Shown here: positions 17,501 to 26,005 of the stretch, piece after piece
Layout of the letters: every line of letters starts with the position of its first letter
Position numbering within the stretch: position 1 is the stretch's first letter
Source of the DNA: Rhodothermales bacterium
GTDB lineage: Bacteria > Bacteroidota > Rhodothermia > Rhodothermales > JANQRZ01
DNA: 64,000 nucleotides
Assembly: GCA_028284265.1 (NCBI GenBank)
Contig: JANQRZ010000019.1
Location: 372,001 to 436,000, forward strand
Direction of reading: 5' to 3'
Translations under genes and position numbers: made by a program
Notes under the pieces: model-generated
Told to the model about the DNA's origin: nothing
The model's input: the letters and a program-made list of their open reading frames with translations, nothing else
The model's database searches: none

Positions 17501-18139
17501 GACGCTGACGCGATCAAGTACGGGGTCTACACGCAGGTGATGGTGGACGTCTCGGCCTACGCTGACGGCGGAACGCACACGCTGCGCTTCGAGTCTACGA
17601 CGGATGCAGGCGACGGCGCGACGAACTTCTTCGTTGACCTCGTCGAGATCACGTCCGAAGCCGGGCTGGTGATTACCGTCGATCCCGAAAGCGGCACCGT
17701 CGATGCCGGTGGCTCTGCTGACATCTCGGTCGTCGCCGACGCCTCCACCGCTGAAGTCGGAAGCTACTCGGCAGAGGTCATCTTCACGACCAACGACCCG
17801 GACAACGAGACCTTCACGGTCCCGGTGAGCATCGAGGTCGTAGGGACACCGAACACCGAAGACGAAGGCATCCCGACGGAGTTTGCCCTCCAGCAAAACT
17901 ATCCGAACCCGTTCGCTGACTTGACCACGATCAAGTACGCCCTGCCCGAAGCGGCGCGCGTCACGGTCACGGTCTACGACGCGGTCGGACGCCGGGTGGC
18001 CACACTGGTGGACGAAGACCGCACGGCAGGCTACCACGAAGCCCAGTGGGTGACGCGCGGCCTTGCCAGCGGGGTCTACTTCTACACCATCGAAGCGGGC
18101 ACCTTCAGCCGCACCATGAAGATGTCCCTCGTGCGCTAA
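14528..18139 (+). CDS. Large secreted repeat protein with choice-of-anchor and T9SS sorting domains
   Basis: A 1203-residue cell-surface protein. AGGAGG at a six-base spacing identifies ATG 14528, which starts a signal peptide ending in SSAHAQ. Several immunoglobulin-like beta domains follow, marked by repeated ISNTGDEDL- and LSNNGSGEG-like segments. Residues about 430-635 form a domain with YTWIDSNEPGGP and PFTFSFYG, often found with bacterial surface proteases and adhesins, though no protease domain is present. Residues about 700-805 look like a choice-of-anchor D (ASPM/SPD2/Hydin-type) repeat, LDFGDVTVGESA. The end is a T9SS type A sorting domain (QNYPNPF, VYDAVGRRVATL, ASGVYFYTI, ending SLVR). 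Highly acidic composition fits a marine or saline surface protein. Role is likely structural or adhesive. Confidence 0.85.
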   Translation: MRPATLLRFTFAFALMLAGTGWMSSAHAQSLSAGVALDAPVYPDTRGGEDIVITQSEADFITIGGVSCANQDGGYTTDNNYFRAFDLAEFTEDTDDIMVTSVDLGIGGIVLNGNAPVTTTLRFHSVSALNPDGSFLISNATLIGEQEYVVSETEANSLQNIPITADITLEQDAIFAFEWFVPSGNPADTGNPNPFDIRYGSNAAGETGPTLLAAEPCGITDPTYVGDLGDFASLQWVLFINGIEAGGGGGPELSLTPTEINATVITDDMTTVSLTISNTGDEDLTFAFSDLRGVDLVESVMPESGTVSADGSQSVSVVLTADGLSPDTYTDFITLTTNDADEGTVNIPITLEVTDTPAISFNPNPLVEMLETDMTGTEVVAVRNNTDGPVTVTFPQFAEDRRAVTPQFPSLDLAKGEADPRQGTAQLRGAGGPDNFGYTWIDSNEPGGPPANAFVDISDTGTAVTWTLSDSEPGFPPEDEGYADVALPFTFSFYGQDYNGIRLFTNGFATFDQTYGDPDFNSFGNDPIPDPPTPNATLYPFWDDLTLEDPTADTYVLEEPGRVIIQYEAGRFQAAAPTYFFQIVLNANGSIEYRYGSMSNTLDSATIGIENEDGTDGLQIAFNETYIESGLTILISAAPSFITGVTPASGTIPAGIGGPVTVSFDATGLLAGTYEANLILEADIDGEVSTFELPVVLMVGGESACVIAPDPLDFGDVTVGESATDAVTVSNGGTAACSLTDASFDDSAFSTDFSGPVDVAPGGSADINVTFTPDVAGAASATLTVGVADDDDLTSTVQGNGGSPADFSVDPDELDFTVIAGNVSDAQTITLSNNGSGEGTYSVSAVIVTNRPDGEVPTRAEGPVERQSEIVLDPEVLPQTTEPSRGGDIVGDGSFETGTPNAAWSEFSSNFGTPICDEASCGLGGGSGPFDGVFWTWFGGIGGAEEIGSVEQDVTIPAGAATLSFWHEIPAVGTTGFMSVTMDGDEIFRSTDADAIKYGVYTQVMVDVSAYADGGTHTLRFESTTDAGDGATNFFVDLVEITSEAGLVITVDPESGTVDAGGSADISVVADASTAEVGSYSAEVIFTTNDPDNETFTVPVSIEVVGTPNTEDEGIPTEFALQQNYPNPFADLTTIKYALPEAARVTVTVYDAVGRRVATLVDEDRTAGYHEAQWVTRGLASGVYFYTIEAGTFSRTMKMSLVR

Positions 18140-18180
18140 CCCGCACGATGTAGCATACTCGGCGCTCCGGTGCCGAGACA

Positions 18181-18212
18181 CAGCGCCTCCGTCCGCTCGG
18201 GCGGGGGCGCTG
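18181..18212 (+). terminator. Hairpin downstream of the large T9SS protein gene
   Basis: A 14-bp stem (18181-18194 with 18199-18212, two G-U wobble pairs, GCTC loop) begins 41 bases after the stop. The T-rich tail is weak (TGCGTTT), so termination is likely but perhaps incomplete. Confidence 0.6.
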
Positions 18213-18328
18213 CTGCGTTTCGGTGGCCCATTTGACCTTTTGGCGAAGAGCCAGCGAGAGCGGCAGCAGCGGGGTCTCTGGCCTGCGCTTTGCGTAGAAC
18301 AGCATGCCATCAACCACCAGTTATACCT

Positions 18329-19090
18329 ATGCGCTTCCTCCTCCGCTTCTCCGCCTTTCTGCTCATCACCCTGCCGCTCACCGCGCACGCGCAGACCTCC
18401 GCCTCCGACGTGTTCGAGGAAGTCGAGCGGCGACAGGACCTCGTCGATACCGAATCGGCCTCGATCCAGATGGAGATCGTAGACGAGCGTGGACGCACGC
18501 GAACCCGCTCGCTCGATGTCCGCTCCAAAACCGACGGCGACCGACTCAAGTCAATCCTCATTTTCACCGGCCCGGCGGACATCCGGGGCACCGGCCTGTT
18601 AACGGTCGAGACCGACGACGGGGACGACCAGAAGCTCTACCTCCCGGCGCTCGGTCGCGTGCAGCGCATCGCCGGGTCGAAGCGCGGCGAGCGCTTCGCC
18701 GGAAGCGACTTCACCTATGAAGACCTCGGCACCCGCGACCCCGACGCCTACGACGTGACGATGGCCGAGACCACCGACGCCGCCTTTGTCCTCGACGCCC
18801 GCCCCACCGATGGCGACTCGAAGTACAGCCGGATCGTGCTCACCGTGGACCGCGCGCGCTACGTCGTCCTCCGCGCTGAGCACTACGACCGGGGCGGCGC
18901 GCTCGCTAAAGTGCTCACCGCCGACGACTTCACCGAGGTCGCCCCCGGCGCGTGGCGCGCCGACACGCTCATGATGGAGGACGTGCAGGCAGGCCGTCGC
19001 ACCGTCCTCACCTTCACCGAGCGCGCTACCGGCACCACCCTCCGCGACGATCTCTTCTCCGAGCGCCAGCTTCAGCGCGGCCTACGATAA
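18329..19090 (+). CDS. Outer membrane lipoprotein-sorting (LolA-like) protein
   Basis: A 253-residue periplasmic protein of the LolA-like superfamily used in lipid or lipoprotein handling. ATG 18329 starts the signal peptide MRFLLRFSAFLLITLPLTAHA. The half-barrel fold is suggested by alternating beta segments and by the family-type stretch QKLYLPALGRVQRIAG followed by FAGSDFTYEDLG, characteristic of the proteins annotated as outer membrane lipoprotein-sorting protein that accompany RND-type exporters and barrel proteins. No exporter is encoded here. The small membrane protein at 19137 and the outer-membrane barrel at 19375 follow on the same strand within short gaps, suggesting a three-gene unit. 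Confidence 0.8.
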   Translation: MRFLLRFSAFLLITLPLTAHAQTSASDVFEEVERRQDLVDTESASIQMEIVDERGRTRTRSLDVRSKTDGDRLKSILIFTGPADIRGTGLLTVETDDGDDQKLYLPALGRVQRIAGSKRGERFAGSDFTYEDLGTRDPDAYDVTMAETTDAAFVLDARPTDGDSKYSRIVLTVDRARYVVLRAEHYDRGGALAKVLTADDFTEVAPGAWRADTLMMEDVQAGRRTVLTFTERATGTTLRDDLFSERQLQRGLR

Positions 19091-19136
19091 GCCACGCTGT
19101 GCTCTATCTTGCCGGATCACCTGCCCTCACGACGCC

Positions 19137-19361
19137 ATGACGCCTGAGCACGACGACGAGCCTGACCTGACGCCTGAGTCGGTGACGACGATCCGCAAGG
19201 TGGCCGACGTAATGGGCGTACTGGCAGGCCTGCTGTTTCTCATCGCTTTCGGTATCGGGCTGTCACAGGATGGCGAGGCTCGCTTTCTCTTCCTCGGCTT
19301 GGGCGTGCTCTTCTTGCTCTTCCCGCTGTTCATGAGAAAGATGATTCCGGCAGACCACTAA
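19137..19361 (+). CDS. Small two-helix membrane protein, unknown
   Basis: A 74-residue protein with an acidic N-terminus (MTPEHDDEPDLTPE) and two predicted membrane helices, about residues 25-42 and 50-66, joined by a short hydrophilic loop (LSQDGEAR). It ends in a basic segment. I do not recognise a family. It lies 46 bases after the LolA-like gene and 13 bases before the barrel gene, whose ribosome-binding site directly follows its stop codon, so it is most likely part of the same transcript. Confidence 0.65.
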   Translation: MTPEHDDEPDLTPESVTTIRKVADVMGVLAGLLFLIAFGIGLSQDGEARFLFLGLGVLFLLFPLFMRKMIPADH

Positions 19362-19374
19362 GGAGGTCAAGAGG

Positions 19375-20793
19375 ATGAGAGTATGGGGGTATAGGAGCAG
19401 GGCGACCTCAGTTCAACCTATCCTTTCACACGCTCACACACCCATTCGCCACCTCGCGAAGCGCTGCCTTCTGGTTCTGGCGTTCGCCGCCCTCACGGCC
19501 CCCTCGGCGACAGCGCAACTCGACGACCGCCTCCGCCTCGGCGGATCGTACCAGCTTTATGCGGGGCTTCGACTCGCCGATGCGCCGGGCTTTCTTACAG
19601 TCCGCAACCGTGCCGAGGTACTGCTCGCGTTCGACTACGAGCAGGGCCGGATCGTGCTGCGACCCCGGCTGGACTACGATGCACTCGGCGAGCGGCTCGG
19701 CGGTGATCTCCGCGAGGCGTTTATCGATGTCTACTTCAGTCGCGTTGATCTTCGTCTGGGGCGGCAACTCATCGTCTGGGGCAAGACCGATGGCACGTTC
19801 GTCACCGACCTGCTCGCCCCGCTCGACCTGACGGAGTTTCTGGCTCAACCGTTCGACGACCTCCGACTCGGCGTGACGGCGGCGAACGCGACCCTCTACG
19901 CAGGGGACTTCCGCGTGACAGGTATCGCCATCCCGCGCCGTCCGACGACACGGCTCCCTGACGATGGCTCACCGTGGGACCCGCTCCCCGCCGATGTATT
20001 CGGCGTGCCCATCGAGATCACCGAACCGGCGGCACAAGACTCAACCTTGCGAGGCGCGGAGACGGCGCTCCGCGTGACGTGGACCGGGCTGGAGCGCACT
20101 GACATCGCGCTGCTCTGGATCAATGGGTTCAACCGGCTGCCTGCCTTCCGCAAAGACGTCGAGGTCTCGTTTCTCCCGCCGAGCGCTCGCATCGCCATCA
20201 CCCCCACCTATGAGCGGCGGCAGGTGGTCGGCCTGACGTTCGAGACGCTCGCGCTCGATCCGCTCGTGGTGCGCGGCGAGGCGGCGTACCACACGCGCTA
20301 TCTCCTCGACCAGCCCATTGAGGTTCCGCAGTCACCGATTGATTTGCTCGACCCCGCGTTGCCCGATGCTATCGAGCGCGGGTTCCTGATCGAGAAGCCG
20401 CTGGGGCAGGCGGCGCTTGGATTGGAGCGGGCGTTCGGAGCGCAACTCTTCCGCGTCCAGGCACTCGGCACGCTCGTGTTCGACTGGGACGAGCGCGTGG
20501 CGCAGGACCGATTCGAGCCATCGGTGACGGGGTTCTGGAACGGGCGCTTCCGGCGCGAGACGCTCACGGCGCAGGCCTTCGTCTTCTACAACCTCGGCGC
20601 AGACTACTGGCTCAACCCGTCGCTGACCTACGCCGTCCGCGATGCCCTCAACGCCACGGTCGGCGCGCATCTCTTCGGCGGGCCGGGCGGCGATGTGGCT
20701 GACCTCGCTGGACTGCTCCGCGAACCTGCGTTCTCGTTCGCCACCTATGACCGCAACGACTTCGTCTACCTCCGGGTCGCCTACAGCTTCTGA
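19375..20793 (+). CDS. Outer-membrane beta-barrel protein, DUF1302-like
   Basis: A 472-residue predicted outer-membrane protein. A strong ribosome-binding site (AAGGAGG, starting near 19361) points to ATG 19375. This gives an unusually long, 30-residue n-region before the hydrophobic core LVLAFAALTAPSATAQ. The mature part is made of alternating amphipathic strands, with LRLGRQLIVWGKTDG resembling the GRQ-WG motif of DUF1302-type barrels, and ends in aromatic VAYSF, a typical last-strand signature for BAM recognition. Together with the LolA-like gene it resembles lipid or hydrophobic-compound export loci. The n-region is encoded by DNA that resembles a repeat found near 46160-46245. Confidence 0.75.
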   Translation: MRVWGYRSRATSVQPILSHAHTPIRHLAKRCLLVLAFAALTAPSATAQLDDRLRLGGSYQLYAGLRLADAPGFLTVRNRAEVLLAFDYEQGRIVLRPRLDYDALGERLGGDLREAFIDVYFSRVDLRLGRQLIVWGKTDGTFVTDLLAPLDLTEFLAQPFDDLRLGVTAANATLYAGDFRVTGIAIPRRPTTRLPDDGSPWDPLPADVFGVPIEITEPAAQDSTLRGAETALRVTWTGLERTDIALLWINGFNRLPAFRKDVEVSFLPPSARIAITPTYERRQVVGLTFETLALDPLVVRGEAAYHTRYLLDQPIEVPQSPIDLLDPALPDAIERGFLIEKPLGQAALGLERAFGAQLFRVQALGTLVFDWDERVAQDRFEPSVTGFWNGRFRRETLTAQAFVFYNLGADYWLNPSLTYAVRDALNATVGAHLFGGPGGDVADLAGLLREPAFSFATYDRNDFVYLRVAYSF

Positions 20794-20808
20794 CCACCCC
20801 AACGCAGC

Positions 20809-20839
20809 GGGGGCAGGCGTCGCGTTGACCCCTGCCCCC
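20809..20839. terminator. Bidirectional hairpin between convergent genes
   Basis: GGGGGCAGG (20809-20817) pairs exactly with CCTGCCCCC (20831-20839), with a 13-base loop, in the 71-bp space between the convergent barrel and T9SS-cargo genes. There are no strong T-runs, so it may slow or end transcription from either side. Confidence 0.5.
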
Positions 20840-20864
20840 TGTGTCTAGCTGAATCCGACGTGGC

Positions 20865-21635
20865 CTAGCGCACGAGCGTCATCTGGCCCGAAGCCACCTG
20901 CGCGCCCGCCTCGACGCGGTACAGGTAGACCCCTGCCGGGAGGTTCGCTCCCTCGAAGCTCACGCCGTGCGTGCCCGCCTCGCGCTGCTCGTCGGCCAGC
21001 ACCGCCACCTGACGGCCCAGCGTGTCGAAGACCAGCACCCGAACGTGCGCCGCTTCGGGCAGGTCGAACTGCACGACCGTCCCGGCGGCGAACGGGTTGG
21101 GCGCCGCCACGACCTCGAAGGCCTCCGGCGCAGCCTGAACCTCAGCCTCGCCGATCTCATTCGCCGCGCTTCCGGCATCGCCGTTGTCGATCCGTGCCGG
21201 GCGGGCTGCCGGGCAACTGCCGATGAAGATCACGCCCGTCCGATTGGCGGGAGCGAACTCGCAGCTATTCTCGAAGGTGCCGGACCAGATGTAACCGCTG
21301 CCCGCACCACCACCGACGATCCGACCGTTGTAGGTCAGCCAGTCAACGAGGCCATCGCCCCCATTACAGCCGGGATCGCCACCGGGGTTGGAATTGATGA
21401 AGGTAAAGGCGTGGTGCCGGATCTCGGCGCTATTCGTGCCACGGACAGCCGTACCAATAGGGAGGCCCGCATTGATCGTGGACGAGGCGATGGCGACATC
21501 TGTATCCGTGTACATGGTGCCTTCCATGGCGAAGCCATTCTGATCGACGACGAAGCAGAAGTCGATCTGCGCGTAGGTCGCGGGCACAGCGGCGAAGAGT
21601 GCCACCGCAGCGATGAGAGAGAAGAAACGGTTCAT
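20865..21635 (-). CDS. Secreted protein of unknown function with T9SS sorting domain
   Basis: A 256-residue exported protein. The start at 21633-21635 follows GAGG and opens the signal peptide MNRFFSLIAAVALFAAVPATYA. The central region (about 22-165) has several Cys and Gly residues and no recognisable family. A low-complexity linker leads into a T9SS type A C-terminal domain (APNPFAAGT, VLVFDTLGRQVAVL, PAGVYLYRV, ending MTLVR). It is therefore a small surface-attached or released cargo. It faces the barrel gene and stands alone on the minus strand. Confidence 0.75.
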   Translation of the reverse strand: MNRFFSLIAAVALFAAVPATYAQIDFCFVVDQNGFAMEGTMYTDTDVAIASSTINAGLPIGTAVRGTNSAEIRHHAFTFINSNPGGDPGCNGGDGLVDWLTYNGRIVGGGAGSGYIWSGTFENSCEFAPANRTGVIFIGSCPAARPARIDNGDAGSAANEIGEAEVQAAPEAFEVVAAPNPFAAGTVVQFDLPEAAHVRVLVFDTLGRQVAVLADEQREAGTHGVSFEGANLPAGVYLYRVEAGAQVASGQMTLVR

Positions 21636-21854
21636 GAGAACCTCACAGGTTGAGTGAAGGAAAGGGCAGAGGCCAGCGTGCAACCTCCGCAAAACGCAGG
21701 GAGCGTTTCTATCACTTACGACTTTTCCCACCGCCGCAGGTCAACGCTGCCCTTTCCGATTCCAGACCAACATCCTTGCTATCCAGAGGTCAGGGCCTAG
21801 CTGCCGCTTTATCAAACTCATGACAGGTACTACCTGGCGCATTCGCGGTGCGCC

Positions 21855-22454
21855 TCACCCAGCGAGACGATGCAACCAGCGCGGGTAGCTCATTGAGCAC
21901 TCGCTCGGCAACGCGGGCGGCTCGGCGGCGGCGAAGACATGCCCCGCCGTCTGGCGGAGCAACGCGACCAACGCCGCCTCTGGCCCGAAGGCCTCGAAGC
22001 TGATGCTCCACCACGTCCGCCCCACGGCCCCCACCTCGGCGATTTCCAGCGAACACCCTTGGCCGGCCTGTTCCATGCGCGGTACAGGCGCTACCGCTCC
22101 GTCACGAACCGCGAAGCTCGCCTTCTGTCGCCGCTTGCCCACAGGCACCCAGTCTCCGCCTCCGTTGCGGAGCCGGGCCGAGCGGTCGAGCGGGAAACTC
22201 CACTTTCGCCAGCGCTCGATGCGCCCCGTGACCCGCTCGTGGAACACATCTTCCCCAACGACCTCGGCAAGTCGCTTGACCTCCATGTTGCCCGTGCGCG
22301 CCTTGACGCCTAATCCGTCTACCATCGCAGGACGCACGTAGTGGTCCCTCCGCACCTCCCAAGGCGACGACCCGGCTACCCCCTCAAACCAGCGCTCGAC
22401 ATCCTCGGGGAGCGCCCCGTCGAGAAACCAGCGAACTTCGGCAGTGGGATACAT
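21855..22454 (-). CDS. CYTH-like hypothetical protein
   Basis: A 199-residue cytoplasmic protein. ATG 22452-22454 is preferred because the upstream codons only translate a 7-bp tandem repeat. The sequence begins EVRWFLDG, has alternating charged and hydrophobic residues including DHYVRPA, LGVKARTGNMEVKRL and WRKWSF, a pattern that could be a CYTH (triphosphate tunnel) fold, in which Lys and Arg side chains bind polyphosphate. The characteristic ExExK motif is not clear, so this remains a guess. It follows marC on the same strand with 81 bases between, and its leader contains the GCAGAGG repeat, which could influence translation. Confidence 0.55.
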   Translation of the reverse strand: MYPTAEVRWFLDGALPEDVERWFEGVAGSSPWEVRRDHYVRPAMVDGLGVKARTGNMEVKRLAEVVGEDVFHERVTGRIERWRKWSFPLDRSARLRNGGGDWVPVGKRRQKASFAVRDGAVAPVPRMEQAGQGCSLEIAEVGAVGRTWWSISFEAFGPEAALVALLRQTAGHVFAAAEPPALPSECSMSYPRWLHRLAG

Positions 22455-22456
22455 CG

Positions 22457-22489
22457 GCAGAGGGCAGAGGGCAGAGGGCAGAGGGCAGA
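22457..22489. repeat. Heptanucleotide tandem repeat (GCAGAGG x 4.7)
   Basis: Four full and one partial perfect copies of GCAGAGG (minus strand CCTCTGC) lie two bases before the start codon at 22454, where the ribosome-binding site would be. The unit is not a multiple of three, so copy changes would shift spacing and frame. Confidence 0.8.
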
Positions 22490-22535
22490 AATTAACGGCC
22501 TCGGCACGCTCTTGGGGTCTCCCCCACTCAGCCAC

Positions 22536-23177
22536 TCAGTTGTAGACGCCGAGTTGGACGAGCATCCCGATGATCCCCGCTCGAATCATCGCTACGGCAA
22601 TGGCGGCGAGGAACAGGCTGGCGATCTTGGCAACCGCCTTCGAGAAGCCCGCGCCGAAGAGTGCCAGCAAGCGCGGACCAAACGCGAAGGCCAAGTAGAC
22701 GAGCAGCATGTTGACGAGGATTGAGGCCAACGTCAGCACGAATCCCGACTGCCCCTGCGACACGAGAATCGTGGTGATAGCTGCCGGTCCGATGATGAGC
22801 GGGATGCCGAGCGGGACAACCGCCATCTCGGTCGAGTCTTCATCGGTGGCGACTTTGCGGTCCTTCTTGGTGCCGCCACGCCTTTTCTTGAGATCGCCAA
22901 AGACGAGGTCCGTGATCGAGAGTACGAGTAGGATCAACCCACCGCCGACGCGAAGGTCGTGGACGGTGATGCCGAGCGTCTCGAAGATGACCTGTCCCGC
23001 GAACAGCATCAGCAGCGCGACAGCCACCGCGACGGTCATTGCACGGAGCAGCAGCGTGCGGCGCGCACGCGCCTCGAACGACTCCGTCATCCCGATGTAG
23101 AGCGGGAGCACACCGGGGATGTTGAGCGCCACGAAGAGCGGCAGGAAGGCGGAGATAAAAGCGTCGAGCGTGAACAC
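22536..23177 (-). CDS. MarC family integral membrane protein
   Basis: A 213-residue inner-membrane protein with about six hydrophobic helices, matching the MarC family in length and pattern: N-terminal LFVALNIPGVLPLYIGMT, central VPLGIPLIIGPAAITTILV and glycine-rich C-terminal helices. The family is widespread but has no proven transport substrate; the old link to multiple antibiotic resistance was not upheld. A hydrophilic, basic loop (KKRRGGTKKDRK) between helices 3 and 4 is longer than in short family members. It leads a likely two-gene unit with the CYTH-like gene. Confidence 0.92.
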   Translation of the reverse strand: MFTLDAFISAFLPLFVALNIPGVLPLYIGMTESFEARARRTLLLRAMTVAVAVALLMLFAGQVIFETLGITVHDLRVGGGLILLVLSITDLVFGDLKKRRGGTKKDRKVATDEDSTEMAVVPLGIPLIIGPAAITTILVSQGQSGFVLTLASILVNMLLVYLAFAFGPRLLALFGAGFSKAVAKIASLFLAAIAVAMIRAGIIGMLVQLGVYN

Positions 23178-23302
23178 GGGAGCAGGGGCAGAGGGTACGG
23201 AGCGAAGGCCAGAAACTAGGGACGGCCTACCATGTCGGGCCGCTTATTCGCCCGCTCCCCTCGCCGGTTTCACCGCCGATGCGCCTCGCTAAACCTTCAC
23301 CG

Positions 23303-24619
23303 CTACGCGAGCGCGGCGATGGCAGCGACCGTCCGCTCGACCTCGCCTTCGTTGTTGATGAGGCTCGGGGCAATGCGGGCGTAAGACACCGGGTACGGAC
23401 TCGTGCTACCCGTGATGCCCTGCGCGTGCAGATGCTCCACCACCTCGGCGGGTGCATGACCGTTCACGTCGAAGCAGATGATCCCGGCGGAGAGTGCCGG
23501 ACTGATCGGCGTGTAGAGGCGGACGTGCGGCATCGCGGCGAGCGCCTCCTTCGCCATCGAGTTCAGCTCGTGGATGCGCTGTTGTATCCGCGCCTTCCCG
23601 AGGTCAAGGTGGAAGCGAAACGCCTCGCCGAGCGCCCACCGGTGCTCGAAGGAGTGGAAGCCGCCGGGCGTGTGGTAGCTACCCGGCGTCACGAACGGCG
23701 TATCAGGCGGCAGCACGCCGAGCCAGACGCCCACGCTCGGCCCGAAGCTCGGGATGATGGGATCGAGCGCGTCCCATGCCTCGCGGCGGCCCCAGATGAT
23801 GCCCGTCCCACGCGGGCCGAACATCCACTTGTGCGCCCCCGCCATGAGGAAGTCGCAGCCGAGGCTGTCCACGGTCTCATCCTCAATGCCGAAGGCATGA
23901 ACCCCGTCCACGCAGAACAGCACGCGGTCGGCTTCGTCGCGTCCGGCGTTGATATCGCGTAGCGCCTCAGCCATCGCCGCGATCGGCAGCTTCACGCCCG
24001 TCGAAGAGTGCGCCCACGTCACGGCGAGCACCCGCGTCTGGTCGGTGATGGCCGCCTTCATCCGACTCACGACCTGATCCACGGAGGTCTCGGCGGGATC
24101 ATCGTAGAGCGCGACCTCGCGGACCGTCGCGCCCGTCCGCTTGGCCCGGAGTTGGAGCGACTTGATCGTGGCGTAGTGGTCGTGCGGCGTTGTGAGAATC
24201 TCTTGGTCCGGGCGGAGCCGGAGCGCACCGTAGACCAGGCCAAGACCCATCGTCGTGCTATCGGTAAGCGCGATCAGGCCGGGATCGGTGTCGAGGTACT
24301 CGGCAATGATCGCCTGCACCTTCGGCTCCGCCGTCATGAAGTGCTCCTCCCAGTACGACGCCGGGTCCGCATCGAATCCTCGTCGGTGCCGCTCGATGGC
24401 GTCGGCCACAGAGCGCGGATGACTGGCGAGCAGGAACGTCGACATATGAATGCGATCCCGCGTCAGCGGAAACTGGTCGCGCACCGCACGCCAGTCCATC
24501 GGATCGAACGAGCGCGGGATGTCAGACGGCGTAGATGTGGAAGCCAAGGACGCACTGCCCAGAGCAGGGATTGCCCCAATAGCGAGGCCTGTGCGTGCGA
24601 CGAAGTCTCTGCGTTTCAT
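23303..24619 (-). CDS. Tat-exported aminotransferase class V-fold PLP enzyme
   Basis: A 438-residue PLP-dependent enzyme of aminotransferase class V (isopenicillin-N epimerase/cysteine desulfurase-like). ATG 24617-24619 starts a likely twin-arginine signal: MKRRDFVARTGLAIGAIPALG, with the RRxF motif and a hydrophobic stretch, implying export of the folded, cofactor-loaded protein. The PLP-binding Lys is in MAGAHKWMFGPRG, and the cofactor-binding Asp lies in FCVDGVHAFG. The reaction is unknown; family members act as epimerases, desulfurases or lyases. It is flanked by gaps of about 100 bases and appears monocistronic. Confidence 0.87.
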   Translation of the reverse strand: MKRRDFVARTGLAIGAIPALGSASLASTSTPSDIPRSFDPMDWRAVRDQFPLTRDRIHMSTFLLASHPRSVADAIERHRRGFDADPASYWEEHFMTAEPKVQAIIAEYLDTDPGLIALTDSTTMGLGLVYGALRLRPDQEILTTPHDHYATIKSLQLRAKRTGATVREVALYDDPAETSVDQVVSRMKAAITDQTRVLAVTWAHSSTGVKLPIAAMAEALRDINAGRDEADRVLFCVDGVHAFGIEDETVDSLGCDFLMAGAHKWMFGPRGTGIIWGRREAWDALDPIIPSFGPSVGVWLGVLPPDTPFVTPGSYHTPGGFHSFEHRWALGEAFRFHLDLGKARIQQRIHELNSMAKEALAAMPHVRLYTPISPALSAGIICFDVNGHAPAEVVEHLHAQGITGSTSPYPVSYARIAPSLINNEGEVERTVAAIAALA

Positions 24620-24725
24620 AGCGGTAGTAGGGATGGATGTACGACCGGGCAAGATAGGGCCATTCGGAACACTCTCACCCCCTACCAAACGACAGACCGA
24701 TCTGCGGTGTGCCAGCAGACGCCTT

Positions 24726-25223
24726 TCAGGCAACCATCTGCTCCCACGCTACGGCTCGCCGCCTGAGTAGCATGGCCCCGACGAGCGGCGGAATTCCCCA
24801 TAGCACGAACGCCGTCACCACGCTGCTCGCCCCACCCGGCAAACCGACATCGCGCAGGAAGAACAGGAAGACTGGACGGAAGACGTGCGAACCGGTCGCC
24901 ATGACGAGGCCGATGTACGACCACACCATCAACTGGTAGTGCCACCCGAACCACCCCTGAAAACGAAGCCTTGCCGGAATGATTCCTGCGAGGAGCGTCA
25001 CTAGGCTCACGGTTGCCATGACGTGGAACATCCCGAAGCCTTGAAAGAAGGGCGTCGAGTCCTGAATCCAGAACGATTCGATGCAGAGGATAGCGAGCGA
25101 GACCGCGTAGACCCGCCCGATCCACTGATGCCACTGATCCCCTTTTTTACGAAGTAGCACGACGGCCCCTGCCGCCAGCGCGACCACCCCGAACGCCGTA
25201 TGGCTGGCGATGAGCGGACTCAC
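24726..25223 (-). CDS. DUF2306-like four-helix membrane protein
   Basis: A 165-residue membrane protein with four or five hydrophobic helices. [18 protein letters not shown] followed by [17 protein letters not shown] matches the DUF2306 pattern, in which conserved His residues next to the helices could ligate haem or metal. Function is not established. Its start overlaps the stop of the ABC ATPase gene by four bases (ATGA), so it is translationally coupled to the efflux genes. Confidence 0.8.
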   Translation of the reverse strand: MSPLIASHTAFGVVALAAGAVVLLRKKGDQWHQWIGRVYAVSLAILCIESFWIQDSTPFFQGFGMFHVMATVSLVTLLAGIIPARLRFQGWFGWHYQLMVWSYIGLVMATGSHVFRPVFLFFLRDVGLPGGASSVVTAFVLWGIPPLVGAMLLRRRAVAWEQMVA

Positions 25224-25957
25224 GCCGCCTCCAGCGCCTCAACCTCCAGCCCGGCTAGGGTCGGGTTGGCTACCCGCTCGTCGCGCTCGATGTCACCGTC
25301 GCGGAGACGGACGATGCGGCGGGCGTGCTCGGCGATGTCTTCTTCGTGGGTGACCACAAGGAGGGTGTTGCCGCGCCGGTAGAGCATCTCGAAGAGGCGC
25401 ATGATCTCCTCGCTTGTCGCCGTATCGAGGTTGCCTGTCGGTTCATCGGCGAGGAGGATGGCGGGACGGTTGACGAGGGCGCGGGCGACGGCCACGCGCT
25501 GGCGCTGCCCGCCGGAGAGTTCGTTCGGCTTGTGGTCCATCCGGTCGCCGAGGCCGACGTTGACGAGGGCCTCAGAGGCGCGCTCCCGCCGCTCGCGCTT
25601 GCTCATCCCAGAATAGATCAGTGGAAGTTCGACGTTCTGCACACAGTTGACACGCGGCAACAGGTTGAACGTCTGGAAGACGAATCCGATCTCGCGGTTA
25701 CGCACGGCGGCGAGGTCGTCATCGGAGAGCGTCGAGACATCGCGGTCGTTGAGCACGTAGCTGCCGCTCGTCGGGATGTCGAGGCAGCCGATGATGTTCA
25801 TCAGGGTGGACTTCCCCGACCCGCTCGGCCCCATGATGGCGACGTACTCGTTCGGGTATACATCGAGCGACAGCCCGCGCAAGGCGTGGACCTGCTCGAC
25901 ACCCATCTGGTAGGTTTTCCAGACGTCACTGATGTTGATGATGGGATCGGTTTGCAT
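25220..25957 (-). CDS. ABC transporter ATP-binding protein (MacB/LolD type)
   Basis: A 245-residue ATPase driving a type VII (MacB/LolCDE-like) transporter at the inner membrane. It has a Walker A motif GPSGSGKST, the signature [15 protein letters not shown], Walker [13 protein letters not shown] and the switch His in VVTHEED. The Q-loop segment [12 protein letters not shown] is typical of LolD/MacB ATPases. It is the third gene of a tolC-macA-ATPase-DUF2306 run, 48 bases after the adaptor gene. The usual separate permease with a large periplasmic domain is missing from the run and the window. Confidence 0.93.
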   Translation of the reverse strand: MQTDPIINISDVWKTYQMGVEQVHALRGLSLDVYPNEYVAIMGPSGSGKSTLMNIIGCLDIPTSGSYVLNDRDVSTLSDDDLAAVRNREIGFVFQTFNLLPRVNCVQNVELPLIYSGMSKRERRERASEALVNVGLGDRMDHKPNELSGGQRQRVAVARALVNRPAILLADEPTGNLDTATSEEIMRLFEMLYRRGNTLLVVTHEEDIAEHARRIVRLRDGDIERDERVANPTLAGLEVEALEAA

Positions 25958-26005
25958 CGAGATATAGGCAGTGAGCAGGGTTTAGAAAGCGCGGCGAGCG
26001 AGGCT

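Noticed and set aside
22457-22489. CRISPR array or minisatellite coding repeat
   Set aside because: Seven-base units without spacers are a simple tandem repeat, not CRISPR.
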